Of a stretch of 64,000 nucleotides of DNA, positions 37,344 to 47,308 are shown one piece after another. Made by a program: the position numbers and the translations under genes. Position 1 is the first letter of the stretch; each line of letters starts with the position of its first letter. The notes under the pieces are model-generated. The model did not search any database, was not told the DNA's origin, and was given only the letters and a program-made list of their open reading frames with translations. The stretch spans positions 1,116,001 through 1,180,000 of the forward strand of contig NZ_HG992750.1 of assembly GCF_905175385.1 (NCBI RefSeq), written 5' to 3'. Source of the DNA: Vibrio sp. B1FLJ16. Its GTDB lineage: Bacteria; Pseudomonadota; Gammaproteobacteria; Enterobacterales; Vibrionaceae.

Positions 37344-38261
37344 CTAGCTTTCAGCCAAAAAAGCATCCACCTCATCACGAGTTGGAATAGAAGTCTGAGC
37401 ACCGAAGCGAGTAACTGAAATCGCGGCCGCCGCGTGCGCAAACTTAATTGCTGATTCTAAAGACAAACCTTCCAATAAACCAGTGACGAATGCCCCATTA
37501 AATGTATCACCCGCAGCGGTGGTGTCTGTCGCCTCTACACGGAAACCTGAAATGATTTCACCGTGACCATTTTGGCTCAGCCAAACACCTTTAGCACCCA
37601 GTGTGATCATAACGATTTCGATGCCCTTCGCATGTAGAACATTCGCTGCTTCTTGCGCGCTATCGTTATCCGTTACCGTAACACCCGTTAGCACTTCTGC
37701 TTCGGTTTCATTTGGTGTAATAACGTCAATACAAGCTAGCAATTGATCTGACAACTCTCTGGCTGGAGCCGGGTTTAGAATCACATTTGTTTTTGCATCT
37801 TTAGCAATAAGGGCCGCTTTTTCAATACCACATAGCGGTGTTTCTAGTTGCATCAGCAGATACTCAGCCTGACGGATGCGCTCCAGATCAGGCTCAATGG
37901 CCTCTGCTGTAAGCTTAGCGTTAGCTTCTGCCGAAATGCAGATGCTGTTTTCACCACTGTCTGATACCTGGATCATCGCGATACCTGTCGGGCAGTTTGG
38001 CTGCATCTTAACTGCGCTGATATCAATGCCATCTACTTTAAAATTCTCACGAATATTAATACCGAATGCGTCATCGCCGACACAAGCAATAAAACCGATA
38101 TCAGCCTTCAGGCGCGCCGCAGCAACGGCTTGGTTCGCACCTTTTCCGCCAGGAATAACTTGGTAGTTGCGGCCATGAAGCGTCTCGCCAGGGCGAGGAA
38201 AAGAAGGCACTTGAAGAACATGGTCAGCGTTTACACTACCTAACACTACTAACTTATTCAT
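37344..38261 (-). CDS. rbsK: Ribokinase
   Basis: 305 residues, PfkB family. N-terminal signature 'GGKGANQAVAAARLKADIGF' and C-terminal 'DTTAAGDTFNGAFVTGLLEG' with the catalytic aspartate. Phosphorylates ribose to ribose 5-phosphate for the pentose phosphate pathway. Separated from rbsB by 197 bases containing a strong stem-loop. Confidence 0.95.
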   Translation of the reverse strand: MNKLVVLGSVNADHVLQVPSFPRPGETLHGRNYQVIPGGKGANQAVAAARLKADIGFIACVGDDAFGINIRENFKVDGIDISAVKMQPNCPTGIAMIQVSDSGENSICISAEANAKLTAEAIEPDLERIRQAEYLLMQLETPLCGIEKAALIAKDAKTNVILNPAPARELSDQLLACIDVITPNETEAEVLTGVTVTDNDSAQEAANVLHAKGIEIVMITLGAKGVWLSQNGHGEIISGFRVEATDTTAAGDTFNGAFVTGLLEGLSLESAIKFAHAAAAISVTRFGAQTSIPTRDEVDAFLAES

Positions 38262-38384
38262 ACGGTTATCCTCGGTTCTGAATGAACCCTTTTTGAAAAA
38301 CAGTTTGTTGAAAAACGATAGATGACTTTAACTTCTCTTTTCGGACGAATGAGCCGCATTAAAAAGTCATAGGCATCTATTCTT

Positions 38385-38425
38385 GCTCTCTCCTCCTGAC
38401 AACAGATAAAAACGGAGGAGAGAGC
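38385..38425. other. Intergenic stem-loop after rbsB
   Basis: Perfect 12-bp stem (38385-38396 with 38414-38425), 17-base loop, no T tail on the reading strand. Position 34 bases after the binding-protein gene suggests an mRNA-stabilising 3' end that favours rbsB over rbsK rather than a full terminator. Confidence 0.6.
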
Positions 38426-38458
38426 GAAGAAATCAGGGCAATTTATCCAGTATCAGGC

Positions 38459-39337
38459 TTATTTGGTTACCACTTTTAAAGGAACCGGGATGTAAGCTTC
38501 TACTTGTTCGCCTTTTAAGACTTTGTCTGCCGTCTCCACACCAAGAGCACCAATCAGATCGGGTTGCTGAGCAATAGTCGCCGCTAACTTACCGCGGTTA
38601 ACTGCTGCGATACCATCATCAGTACCATCAAAACCTACGATTACGATGTCTTTACCTGATGCCTGAACTGCGCGCAGAGCCCCTAGGGCCATTTCATCGT
38701 TTTGCGCAAATACCGCTTGTACATCTGGGTTAGCTGCCAGTAGGTTTTCCATAACGTTCAGACCCTTAGTACGGTCGAAGTCCGCTGGTTGGCTTGCAAG
38801 AAGTTCCATGCTGCTACTCTTAACAGAAGTCATGAAGCCCTCACCACGCTCACGCGCTGCAGACGTACCTGCAATACCTTCTAGCTGAATCACTTTCGCT
38901 TTCTCGCCAACTCTCTCCATGATGTAATGACCTGCCATCTCGCCACCCACTACGTTATCTGAAGCAATATGACTAACCACGTCACCACGGCTTGCACCAC
39001 GGTCTAGTGTAAGTACAGGGATCTTAGAACGGTTCGCCATACGAATCGCGTTAGATACTGCATCTGAATCCGTTGGATTAATCAAAATTGCTTTAACGCC
39101 ACGAATGCTCAAATCTTCGATGTTCGACAGTTCTTTACTCGGATCGTTTTGCGAGTCCAGTACAATCAGGTTGTAACCAAGTTCTTTCGCTTTCGCTTCA
39201 GCGCCGTCTTTCATCGTTACGAAGAACGGGTTGTTCAGGGTTGAAACCACAATCGCCATCGTATCCTGAGCTTGTGCAGCTACTGATACCGTTGAAGAAA
39301 GAAGTGCAGCAGAGATAAGAGTTGCGAGTTTTTTCAT
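38459..39337 (-). CDS. rbsB: Ribose ABC transporter substrate-binding protein
   Basis: 292 residues. Signal peptide about 1-23 ('SVAAQAQDT' end) and a type I periplasmic binding fold ('[20 protein letters not shown]', '[20 protein letters not shown]'). Delivers ribose to RbsC in the inner membrane and, in relatives, to the Trg chemoreceptor. Confidence 0.95.
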   Translation of the reverse strand: MKKLATLISAALLSSTVSVAAQAQDTMAIVVSTLNNPFFVTMKDGAEAKAKELGYNLIVLDSQNDPSKELSNIEDLSIRGVKAILINPTDSDAVSNAIRMANRSKIPVLTLDRGASRGDVVSHIASDNVVGGEMAGHYIMERVGEKAKVIQLEGIAGTSAARERGEGFMTSVKSSSMELLASQPADFDRTKGLNVMENLLAANPDVQAVFAQNDEMALGALRAVQASGKDIVIVGFDGTDDGIAAVNRGKLAATIAQQPDLIGALGVETADKVLKGEQVEAYIPVPLKVVTK

Positions 39338-39417
39338 CGTTCTAGTCCTTTGTGTAGGGGGAGCCAGTACACGTCTACCAGCTCGGTTTTATTCACATTG
39401 TTTTAGATTGTTATGAA

Positions 39418-40398
39418 TTACTTGTTTTTGTTGTCTACCAGTACCGCTAGCAAGATAACCACTGCTTTCGCAATCATTTGGTAGTAAGAGGAAACGTCTA
39501 GTAAGTTCAGCGCGTTGTTCAGGAAGCCGATGATAAGCGCACCGATTAACGTACCCATGATTCGGCCTTTACCACCCATCAGGCTGGTGCCACCCAGAAC
39601 AACTGCTGCAATTGCATCAAGCTCGTAACCCATACCTGCTGTTGGCTGTGCAGAAGAAAGACGAGATGTTACGATGATGCCGGCAAGCGCCGCTAACATA
39701 CCGCAGATGGCGTACACACCAATCTTCACGCGGTCAACATTGATACCGGATAAGCGAGTCGCTGATTCATTGCCGCCAAGTGCGTAAACGTAGCGACCAA
39801 AGCGAGTGTGGTTTAGTAAGTACCACGCTGCGGCAAACACGATCACCATCAGCCAGACAGGAACCGGAATACCAAGCGCATAACCTGTACCAAACCATGC
39901 AAACGCATCTGCAGTATCAGTGAAGCCAGTTGAGATTGGACGACCATCGGTATATACCATGGTTACACCACGTAATAACGTCATAGTAACCAGTGTGGCG
40001 ATAAAGGCCTGAACTTTACCCTTAGCGATAATGATGCCGCTAATCGCACCCAACGCGGCACCAGCAAGAAGTGCGGTTGGTACGGCAACCAAGACAGGAA
40101 CTTCCATCGCAATCAGGCTTGCAGCAAATGCACCACAGAGTGCAAGCACAGAACCCACACTTAGATCGATACCCGCGGTCAGGATAACCAGTGTCATACC
40201 CACTGCGATGATCGCATTTACTGAAGTTTGACGCAGAATATTAAGAATGTTGTCTACCGTAAAAAAGTTCGGATTTAAAAACGACACAACAACAATCAGA
40301 AAAATAAGTGCAATCAGTGATTTTTGTTCAATCAACCACTCTTTATTGAACAGCTTTTTGCTGGTTTCAGCTGGTTTGTTCATGGTGTTAGTACTCAT
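39418..40398 (-). CDS. rbsC: Ribose ABC transporter permease
   Basis: 326 residues, about ten membrane helices; '[20 protein letters not shown]' and '[20 protein letters not shown]' are hallmarks of this permease family. Its start overlaps the rbsA stop by four bases. Confidence 0.95.
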   Translation of the reverse strand: MSTNTMNKPAETSKKLFNKEWLIEQKSLIALIFLIVVVSFLNPNFFTVDNILNILRQTSVNAIIAVGMTLVILTAGIDLSVGSVLALCGAFAASLIAMEVPVLVAVPTALLAGAALGAISGIIIAKGKVQAFIATLVTMTLLRGVTMVYTDGRPISTGFTDTADAFAWFGTGYALGIPVPVWLMVIVFAAAWYLLNHTRFGRYVYALGGNESATRLSGINVDRVKIGVYAICGMLAALAGIIVTSRLSSAQPTAGMGYELDAIAAVVLGGTSLMGGKGRIMGTLIGALIIGFLNNALNLLDVSSYYQMIAKAVVILLAVLVDNKNK

Positions 40399-41900
40399 GC
40401 TGCTTCCTCATTGATCTTTTTGCCTACGGCACAGGCGAGTAATTTTTCTTGATCGGCGTCTTTCGCATCAAATTCGCCAGTAATACGACCTTCATGCATA
40501 ACAAGAATACGGTCACTCATACCGAGCACTTCCGGCATCTCAGAAGAAACTAAGATGATGCTCATGCCGTCGGCTTTGAATTTGTTGATTAGCTGGTAAA
40601 TTTCTTTCTTGGCACCAACATCCACACCGCGCGTTGGTTCATCCAGAATCAGAACTTTCGGTTTGGTCATCAGCCCTTTAGCAATAGCCACCTTCTGTTG
40701 GTTACCGCCAGAAAGGTTGCCGATAATCTGGTCACGTGTTGGCGTTTTTATGTTGAAGAGCTTGATAAAGTCTTCCACTGCCAGCACCTCTTCACCATGT
40801 TGGATTTGGACACCCTTGGTCAGCTTGTCCAACGAACATAGAGACATGTTCTCTTTGACTGACAAGCCAAGCACCAAACCATCACCTTTACGGTCTTCGG
40901 AAATGTAGGCAATACCATTTGCTAAACCATCTTGAGGGCTAACGGGATTGATGGTTTTGTTGTCCAAGTTGATAACACCACGCTCACTAGGTAAAGCGCC
41001 GTAAATCACCTTCATCAGCTCTGTACGACCTGCGCCCATCAAACCCGAAATACCGAGGATCTCACCACGTTTAAGTGAGAAGCTGACATCGTGAACACCG
41101 GAACCGGTTAAACCAACGACTTCAAGACAGGTTTCTCCATGTTTCACATCAATGCGCGGGTACTGCTCTTCAAGCTTACGGCCAACCATCATTTCGATAA
41201 GACCATCTTCATTGGTATCCACCACCTGACATTCGCCAATAAATTTGCCATCACGAAGTACGGTAATGTCGTCACAGATTTCAAAGATTTCTTTTAAACG
41301 GTGCGAGATATAAACGATGCCGCAACCTTCAGCACGAAGCTCATTGATCACTTTAAATAGAGACTCGGTTTCCGTATCAGTCAGTGCATCCGTAGGTTCG
41401 TCCATGATGATAACTTTGGATTCAAAAGAGAGCGCTTTTGCAATTTCGACCATTTGTTGCTCACCAAGACTTAGATCACCAAGCAGTGTCTTGGAACTGT
41501 GCTTTACGTTTAGACGCTGAAGTAGCTTATCGGCTTCCTGATACATTTTGCTCCACTGAATACGCCCCATCGTGCCGGTGAATTCACGTCCAATGAAGAT
41601 ATTCTCAGCAATCGTCAGCTCAGGAATCAAATTCAGTTCCTGATGGATAATACTGATTCCTGCTTCCTGGGAGTCTCGTGGACCTTTAAATGCCGCAGGT
41701 TGACTCTGATACTTAATGCTCCCGGAGTCCATTTGATAGATACCGGTCAGCACTTTCATCAATGTTGATTTGCCTGCCCCATTTTCACCCATGAGCGCCA
41801 TCACTCGCCCTGGGTAAACGTTCAGGCTCGCTTTATCTAACGCCTTAACGCCCGGAAACGCTTTTTCAATATCGCTCAGTTGTAGAATGGCTTGAGTCAT
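40395..41900 (-). CDS. rbsA: Ribose ABC transporter ATP-binding protein
   Basis: 501 residues with two ABC modules: first Walker [10 protein letters not shown] and signature LSLGEQQ; second signature LSGGNQQK with Walker B '[17 protein letters not shown]'. The second Walker A is degenerate (GLMGAGRTE), as usual for RbsA, so only one site is fully active. Energises ribose import. Confidence 0.95.
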   Translation of the reverse strand: MTQAILQLSDIEKAFPGVKALDKASLNVYPGRVMALMGENGAGKSTLMKVLTGIYQMDSGSIKYQSQPAAFKGPRDSQEAGISIIHQELNLIPELTIAENIFIGREFTGTMGRIQWSKMYQEADKLLQRLNVKHSSKTLLGDLSLGEQQMVEIAKALSFESKVIIMDEPTDALTDTETESLFKVINELRAEGCGIVYISHRLKEIFEICDDITVLRDGKFIGECQVVDTNEDGLIEMMVGRKLEEQYPRIDVKHGETCLEVVGLTGSGVHDVSFSLKRGEILGISGLMGAGRTELMKVIYGALPSERGVINLDNKTINPVSPQDGLANGIAYISEDRKGDGLVLGLSVKENMSLCSLDKLTKGVQIQHGEEVLAVEDFIKLFNIKTPTRDQIIGNLSGGNQQKVAIAKGLMTKPKVLILDEPTRGVDVGAKKEIYQLINKFKADGMSIILVSSEMPEVLGMSDRILVMHEGRITGEFDAKDADQEKLLACAVGKKINEEAA

Positions 41901-41941
41901 AATCTTTCCTCAAATTCTCTGGCTTAAAAAGCCATGCCAGC

Positions 41942-42361
41942 TTAAAAAACTACGCCAGCTTGGAAGATAACGTTCGCATATGGCGTACATTCACCAGTAC
42001 GAATCACGGCTCGGCTTTGTTCTGTGCGAGCTTTAAACGCTTCGTGCGAAACATAGTTAACTTCGATGTTTCTTTCTGTTCTTTCGCTTTCTTTGTTGAG
42101 CTCTTCAATCAGCGCCTTATGAAGCTCAGGGCTAACATCGGTAAACTCTTCTGCAATAATGACGCCTTCGATTTGAGATTCAGAAAGAATCACTCGGACG
42201 GTATCAAGAAAACTTGGTACCCCATGAGTCAACGCCAAATCGATTCGTTGTACGTGTTCAGGAATTGGCAGTCCGGCATCACAAATGGTGATTTCGTCGG
42301 TATGACCTAAGGTAGCCACCAAGTAAGAAATATCTGAGTTTATAAGGGCAGTTTTTTTCAT
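41942..42361 (-). CDS. rbsD: D-ribose pyranase
   Basis: 139 residues. Conserved 'VATLGHTDEITICDAGLPIP' includes the catalytic histidine. Interconverts pyranose and furanose forms of ribose so that ribokinase can act. First gene of the operon, downstream of two palindromic operators. Confidence 0.94.
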   Translation of the reverse strand: MKKTALINSDISYLVATLGHTDEITICDAGLPIPEHVQRIDLALTHGVPSFLDTVRVILSESQIEGVIIAEEFTDVSPELHKALIEELNKESERTERNIEVNYVSHEAFKARTEQSRAVIRTGECTPYANVIFQAGVVF

Positions 42362-42440
42362 CTCATAGACCTTTCGGTTACACGTTCATACAACGATAAG
42401 TGACTGTATTAAGATATTTTGGTTATTTACAGAAAACTCA

Positions 42441-42454
42441 TCGAAACGTTTCGA
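42441..42454. promoter_or_regulatory. RbsR-type operator 1
   Basis: Perfect 14-base palindrome TCGAAACGTTTCGA, a LacI-family site with the central CG, 80 bases before the rbsD start. Confidence 0.8.
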
Positions 42455-42568
42455 CGCCATAATAATTCGATGCTGAATTTTGAAAAGAGGTCATTCAGGA
42501 AGGTGTGAGAATGATCTGCAAACCAATCATCGAAATACACAAAAATAAAACATAAATCACACATTATT

Positions 42569-42586
42569 CATCGAAACGTTTCGATG
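42569..42586. promoter_or_regulatory. RbsR-type operator 2
   Basis: Perfect 18-base palindrome CATCGAAACGTTTCGATG, same core as operator 1, centres 130 bases apart. Two such sites allow repression by looping. Confidence 0.8.
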
Positions 42587-42847
42587 GACATTCTAAACCC
42601 GAGCGGGGAAAGTTTGTATGACGTCGCTTTCTCAATTGACGATTCGCGGACAAACTGAGTGACAACGTGATTAATTGGCCAAAAAGCAATCTTCAGATCA
42701 CAGTTCCAGAATAGCTAGCAGTTTTTTGCGAGCAATACCCATATAAACAACTAATGAAATCAGTTACATTTCATATAGATATTTCATTCGTTCACTACCA
42801 AGCAGGTATGAAACGTTTGTAGGGAAACAAACGGAATTAAAAAAATA

Positions 42848-45208
42848 ATGAAATTGAGCAGTAGAGTCATTTTGCTTGTCACGCCAGTTATCTTGCTAAG
42901 CGCATTGGTATCGAGTTACATCATACATAGTGTGCAAAAACAAACACTCATCAAGCGCGAAGAGAGTTATATTCAACTACAAATGGAGAAACTCGCGGGA
43001 CAGTTTCGGCATGCAAGTGCTTTTCTTAACGGCCTTAACTACACTCTGCGTAAGAGTGATATTCTTCAAGACTACCTGATTAATCACGATAATCCCTATA
43101 GGGAGAGCATATTATTCAACCAACTTGATGAAACCGCTAACGTGTTAAGCCACGGATATAATGGTGCTGTTAATATGGCAATCCTCAATGGCTATCAAAC
43201 ACCACTCTATTTCGCGGAAAGCGAGCCTTTTGACTCTACAGACTCCATTGATCCCAATGTCTTACATTACATCTCAAATAGCTTTGAACAACACGGCAAC
43301 GGTAGCCACACCGGCTTTATTTATGACTCCAGCGGTCAGAATGTTCTCCTTCAATACGGATTAGTCGATAAACGGACAGGAGAGCAGCCACTGAGCTTCG
43401 ATCCTAGAAACGCGTTTTTTATTGTAGTGACCGTTTCACTTGATGCATTCAGCGATATCAAACATGAAATTGAGTTCGACACACACAGTGTGATCACTTT
43501 TTCTGACCAACCAGTTTCTCTTGATATACCGCTTGCACAAACCATCGAACTACTGCCCCACTTGTTTGCAGTCCTGTCTCCTGCGGAATACTTAATGTGG
43601 AACAAAATCGATAAAGTATGGCTAGAGCTGGCCTTGTCATTCGGTATCGCTGCATTTTGTACCATTGCATTAATTGTTTTTGTCCTGTACCGCAATGTAT
43701 TGCGCCCCGTCGCTCAACTGGATGAACAACTTAAAGAACTTGAATCGAATCAGCGAAGTAATATAGAGAAGCTGGAAACCAATGATGAGATAGGCCGCCT
43801 GTCGGCACATTTCTTTGATATGTACGAAGAATTAAACGCCGCTTATCATAAAACCAAACGTTTTGCCGAAACCGATCACCTCACGCAACTCGCTAATCGC
43901 CACCGATTCCAGGAACTTGCAACGCGGGAGCTCTCCTCTCCACCTCCATATCTGTGGGTTATCTATGTCGATTTAGATAACTTTAAATACGTTAACGACA
44001 AATATGGCCATAAGGTGGGGGACGAATTATTAAAAGTTTTTTCTTCCCACATGAAGAACGCTTGCCAAAAGATTTCCCAGCAATATGACGCCCCCTGTTT
44101 TGGTGCGCGCCTATCCGGTGATGAGTTCGCTATTCTGCTAAGCTCTGACCATTATTTGCCTGACACCCCAGATTTGCTTGCAACAGAGTTACTGAAACCT
44201 ATCAGTAGCCTAAGCCATTCCAGGTCTAATAATTTACCCGTTACCGCCAGTGTTGGCATTGCCTGCTACCCAGAGGATGGAACAGATATAGCGAAACTCC
44301 TCTCCAGCGCTGACGCTGCTATGTATCAGGCAAAAAACGCAGGGAAAAACCAATACGCGTACTACTCTGCCGAGCTAAACATAGAAACTAATAGACGAAG
44401 CCAAATAGAACAAGCACTCCGGAGAGCGGATGTAGAGCAAGAGTTCCATCTGGTTTTTCAGCCTTATATGAACTGCTCAGATTATTCAGTTGAAGGGTTA
44501 GAAGTACTATTACGCTGGGAAGCGAAAGGATTAGGATCAGTACCTCCTTCTGAGTTTATCCCCATTGCTGAGCAATCAGGTTTATTTGACAAAATAGACC
44601 GCTGGGTGTTTTCCAACGCAATCGCCAGATACCATGAGCTGAGAGGTATCTTTGACAAAGACATTATTCTGTCGATTAACTTATCATCAGCTGAGTTAAA
44701 CTCCGTCAAGATGGCCGAGTACATTCACACGCATTGCAAAAATAACAATGTCGAATCGAAGTTCATCGAGTTTGAGATAACCGAAACTTTTACATCAGAT
44801 CACCGCGGAACAGCCCTTATTGATATGCTTTCTAGATTAGGTTATCGACTCGCACTCGATGACTTTGGTTCAGGTTATACTTCTCTGACTCAACTCGTTC
44901 AGTATCCTGTTCAAAAGATAAAACTTGACCGGGAGTTCTTAATGACATTGATGAATACCGATAATAGGCATGTCATTAAACCAATTATTGAGCTTTGCCA
45001 CGCTCAGAATAAAACGGTAACCGCGGAAGGCATAGAAACAGAGACAGTGCATCAATGGCTGTCTGGAAACCGTTGTGACTACGTACAAGGTTACCTGTTC
45101 GGTAAACCAGTAAATATCGGGCAACTCCGTGAGTGGTGGAGGTCTGCTAGCCGTAATCATTCCGAACAATCAAAACTGGCGGAGCTGTCAATTGCAGATA
45201 AGCGTTAA
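42848..45208 (+). CDS. Membrane GGDEF-EAL protein (c-di-GMP turnover)
   Basis: 786 residues: membrane helix (about 5-24), periplasmic sensor region, second helix (about 255-282), HAMP-like linker, GGDEF domain with motif SGDEF ('ARLSGDEFAILLSS'), and an EAL domain whose motif is EVL ('GLEVLLRWEA'). EAL-domain metal and catalytic residues remain: 'INLSSAEL', 'FEITETF', 'LALDDFGSGYTSL', 'KIKLDREF' and 'TAEGIETE'. So hydrolysis of c-di-GMP is likely and synthesis possible. It is divergent from the rbs operon, and a partial RbsR site overlaps its probable promoter or leader. Confidence 0.9.
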   Translation: MKLSSRVILLVTPVILLSALVSSYIIHSVQKQTLIKREESYIQLQMEKLAGQFRHASAFLNGLNYTLRKSDILQDYLINHDNPYRESILFNQLDETANVLSHGYNGAVNMAILNGYQTPLYFAESEPFDSTDSIDPNVLHYISNSFEQHGNGSHTGFIYDSSGQNVLLQYGLVDKRTGEQPLSFDPRNAFFIVVTVSLDAFSDIKHEIEFDTHSVITFSDQPVSLDIPLAQTIELLPHLFAVLSPAEYLMWNKIDKVWLELALSFGIAAFCTIALIVFVLYRNVLRPVAQLDEQLKELESNQRSNIEKLETNDEIGRLSAHFFDMYEELNAAYHKTKRFAETDHLTQLANRHRFQELATRELSSPPPYLWVIYVDLDNFKYVNDKYGHKVGDELLKVFSSHMKNACQKISQQYDAPCFGARLSGDEFAILLSSDHYLPDTPDLLATELLKPISSLSHSRSNNLPVTASVGIACYPEDGTDIAKLLSSADAAMYQAKNAGKNQYAYYSAELNIETNRRSQIEQALRRADVEQEFHLVFQPYMNCSDYSVEGLEVLLRWEAKGLGSVPPSEFIPIAEQSGLFDKIDRWVFSNAIARYHELRGIFDKDIILSINLSSAELNSVKMAEYIHTHCKNNNVESKFIEFEITETFTSDHRGTALIDMLSRLGYRLALDDFGSGYTSLTQLVQYPVQKIKLDREFLMTLMNTDNRHVIKPIIELCHAQNKTVTAEGIETETVHQWLSGNRCDYVQGYLFGKPVNIGQLREWWRSASRNHSEQSKLAELSIADKR

Positions 45209-45259
45209 GAGTTAACCAAATAGCGTTCCGTAAGTATTCAAGATAAGTGAAATTAGAAC

Positions 45260-45436
45260 TTAACGGTGTTTTTCTTCGGTCATAACCGGCACCCGACTTT
45301 TCGCAGGTACAGTCGACATAAAAAAATCACAAGCCAGACGGGTCGCGGTTGTGGGCTGCCCCCAAGCACCACATAAATCTTTACTGCTCGCTTTATCTCT
45401 CATGAAATGTCGGCACTGCCCGCATTTCTTATCCAT
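45260..45436 (-). CDS. 58-residue cysteine-rich (C4) mini-protein
   Basis: 58 residues, ATG at 45436 with AAAGG about 8 bases upstream. Cysteines at 5, 8, 22 and 36 (C-x2-C-x13-C-x13-C) in the contexts 'KKCGQCRHF', 'DLCGAWGQP' and 'LACDFFM' suggest a small zinc or metal-binding knuckle. The second half is basic and unstructured. Convergent with the GGDEF-EAL gene. I do not recognise a named family; spacing and ribosome site make it a convincing gene. Confidence 0.7.
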   Translation of the reverse strand: MDKKCGQCRHFMRDKASSKDLCGAWGQPTTATRLACDFFMSTVPAKSRVPVMTEEKHR

Positions 45437-45685
45437 ATAATTACCTTTTAAATCAAAGCCTAATTTTTAATATTACTGAAGCCTGCTTAGCCAACACTTA
45501 AACTCTCATATAAAAGTGAAACAGAGAATTTAACAATCAGTAAAACTAACACAAGACATTTAATAAAAAGTTGATATTTAACAATATCCAGCCTGAATAT
45601 AACTGGATACCAAATAGATAACTCTAAAAATACACAAGTTAAAACCTTTGACTTAAGTAATTCTTAAAAACTATTACCTTAATAA

Positions 45686-46081
45686 TTAGGTAATTACATT
45701 TTTTAACCTCTGTAATTCTTTTAATGCAACTCGGTCAACTTCAGTCCCAACTGGTGAATCAACCGGGGAATACCAATCTACACACTCTGCTTCATGGCAC
45801 TCTATTTTTCCTTCCCAGTCAGAAACCACATAATAATGAATTAACTGCAGCTCAGTCGTTGGATGGTAGAGCGAACATAGGTACACAAATGATTGTGGAA
45901 TGACATTTAACTCTTCTTCAAGTTCACGAAACAGAGCCTGCTGTTGGGTTTCCCCTTGCTCCATATGCCCGCCAGGGATTGCTATTGCTCCCGGATCAGT
46001 TGCCTTATCTTTTGCTCTCGTTTCTAGCAGAACTTCCTCGTCTTTCAGTAACATGAAAGACACACATTCAAATACCTTCAT
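45686..46081 (-). CDS. Nudix hydrolase
   Basis: 131 residues from the ATG at 46081, which has GAGG 6 bases upstream; the frame stays open 14 codons further but without a better start. Nudix box 'GGHMEQGETQQQALFRELEE' is complete (G-x5-E-x7-R-E-x2-E-E), so it cleaves a nucleoside diphosphate linked to some moiety. The substrate is unknown. It stands alone in an AT-rich stretch. Confidence 0.85.
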   Translation of the reverse strand: MKVFECVSFMLLKDEEVLLETRAKDKATDPGAIAIPGGHMEQGETQQQALFRELEEELNVIPQSFVYLCSLYHPTTELQLIHYYVVSDWEGKIECHEAECVDWYSPVDSPVGTEVDRVALKELQRLKNVIT

Positions 46082-46533
46082 TTCAACCTCATCCCTGTTA
46101 TTGAACTTTGTATGTGACTCCACGTAAGTGCTTAAACTCTATCTTTCACTCATAAATGTTACGACCACGGTCACAAATCTTAATTTCCAAATCATATCTA
46201 ACCATGAAAAATAAACATATTGAAATGATAAGATTTTTTCTACTTCCTTTATAATGAAACGTTGTTTTTTACCTTTTTAGAGAATTATCTGACGCTATAA
46301 CTGGTTTTATTAACTACTCAAATACGCTATTATTCACTCTCAAGCTTTTCGGTTATATCGAAAAGCTTTTTATTTTCAAATTGTTAGCAATGATGCTGAC
46401 ATTAGATATTTAACCTCATACATAGATGTTTTGTCTTATGAAATGTAGGGTTAATCATATGGAAGTGCATGTAGTATTACTGAACACAGCATGTTCAGTG
46501 AGTTTGTAACACATTAATTTTTAATAATTCAAA
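46082..46533. other. AT-rich intergenic region
   Basis: No protein gene. Holds a candidate small RNA with promoter and terminator (46251-46374, listed separately) and presumably the promoters of the Nudix and L,D-transpeptidase genes. Confidence 0.5.
46251..46374 (+). ncRNA. Candidate small RNA
   Basis: A perfect -10 TATAAT (46251-46256) and, about 90 bases on, a perfect 10-bp terminator stem (46342-46351 with 46359-46368) with T-rich tail. No open frame lies between, so the terminator has no gene to end. Transcript about 46263-46374. The -35 is weak. An alternative is transcription attenuation of the L,D-transpeptidase gene. Confidence 0.35.
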
Positions 46534-47211
46534 ATGAAAAAGTCATTATTATTGTTAATATGGACCTTTTTTTCCGTATTCACTTTCGCGTCTGAAACAA
46601 GTTCAGATGTTAAAAATCAAGTTGAAGAAGAGAAATACATTCAACTGCAAATATTACACAGTCTTTCTCAAGAACATGTTGTAGAAGCGTATCTTGAAGC
46701 CAAATTAGAAGGCGTTATTGATTTTAAGCTTTTTAATGACGCTTACCATGCGTACGAAAAGACAACAAAGCGCAAAAAATCAATTCTTACGATCATTGAT
46801 TACAGCAAACCGTCCACTGAAAAACGATTTTATGTCGTTGACTTAGATAAGAAAAAACTTATCTATAAGACCTACGTATCTCACGGGGTTAACAGTGGCA
46901 AGAAGCAAGCAACAAAGTTCTCGAACGTTGTGAATTCACGTAAAACATCATTAGGTACGTTTTTGACTGACACTACTTATTATGGCTCTAACGGGTATTC
47001 TCTGCGCCTAGACGGGCTGAGTTCCGGAATAAACGACAAAGCTCGCGAACGTTACATTGTTGTGCACGGTGCCAAATACGCTAACCCATCTTTCATTGAA
47101 AAGAACGGTTACTTAGGGCGCAGTTGGGGTTGTCCTGCTCTTCCTGAAAACCTAACACGCGATATCATTGATACGATCAAAGGCGGCAGCGTCATTTACG
47201 CTAGCGCTTAA
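46534..47211 (+). CDS. Murein L,D-transpeptidase family protein (YkuD-2 type)
   Basis: 225 residues. Signal peptide about 1-19, then a short helical region and the catalytic domain with His178 and Cys200 in 'GRSWGCPALP', the H...S-x-G-C pattern of this family. Probably cross-links or trims peptidoglycan in the periplasm. Ribosome site before the ATG is poor. Base composition (AT-rich, K-rich) resembles the surrounding gap more than the neighbouring operons. Confidence 0.85.
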   Translation: MKKSLLLLIWTFFSVFTFASETSSDVKNQVEEEKYIQLQILHSLSQEHVVEAYLEAKLEGVIDFKLFNDAYHAYEKTTKRKKSILTIIDYSKPSTEKRFYVVDLDKKKLIYKTYVSHGVNSGKKQATKFSNVVNSRKTSLGTFLTDTTYYGSNGYSLRLDGLSSGINDKARERYIVVHGAKYANPSFIEKNGYLGRSWGCPALPENLTRDIIDTIKGGSVIYASA

Positions 47212-47235
47212 AAACACAGGCAATACTTAACTTAA

Positions 47236-47266
47236 AAAGGGAGCTGTCACTTGACGCTCCCTTTCT
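47236..47266 (+). terminator. Terminator of the L,D-transpeptidase gene
   Basis: 9-bp stem (47236-47244 with 47256-47264), 11-base loop, T-rich tail. Confidence 0.75.
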
Positions 47267-47308
47267 ATTTATGTATCAGAAATACTTGAAAACCCGACAA
47301 AGTCGGCA

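Larger units (their letters stand above)
42362..42847. other. Divergent control region of rbsD and a GGDEF-EAL gene
   Basis: No gene in 486 bases. It contains two palindromic RbsR-type operators and a partial third site (42810-42818), listed separately or as findings, within AT-rich DNA suited to both promoters. Confidence 0.6.

Noticed and set aside
42480..42560. CRP-like half-sites (TGTGA) between the rbs operators
   Set aside because: Only one half matches in each case; the partner half is poor, so a CRP site cannot be supported.
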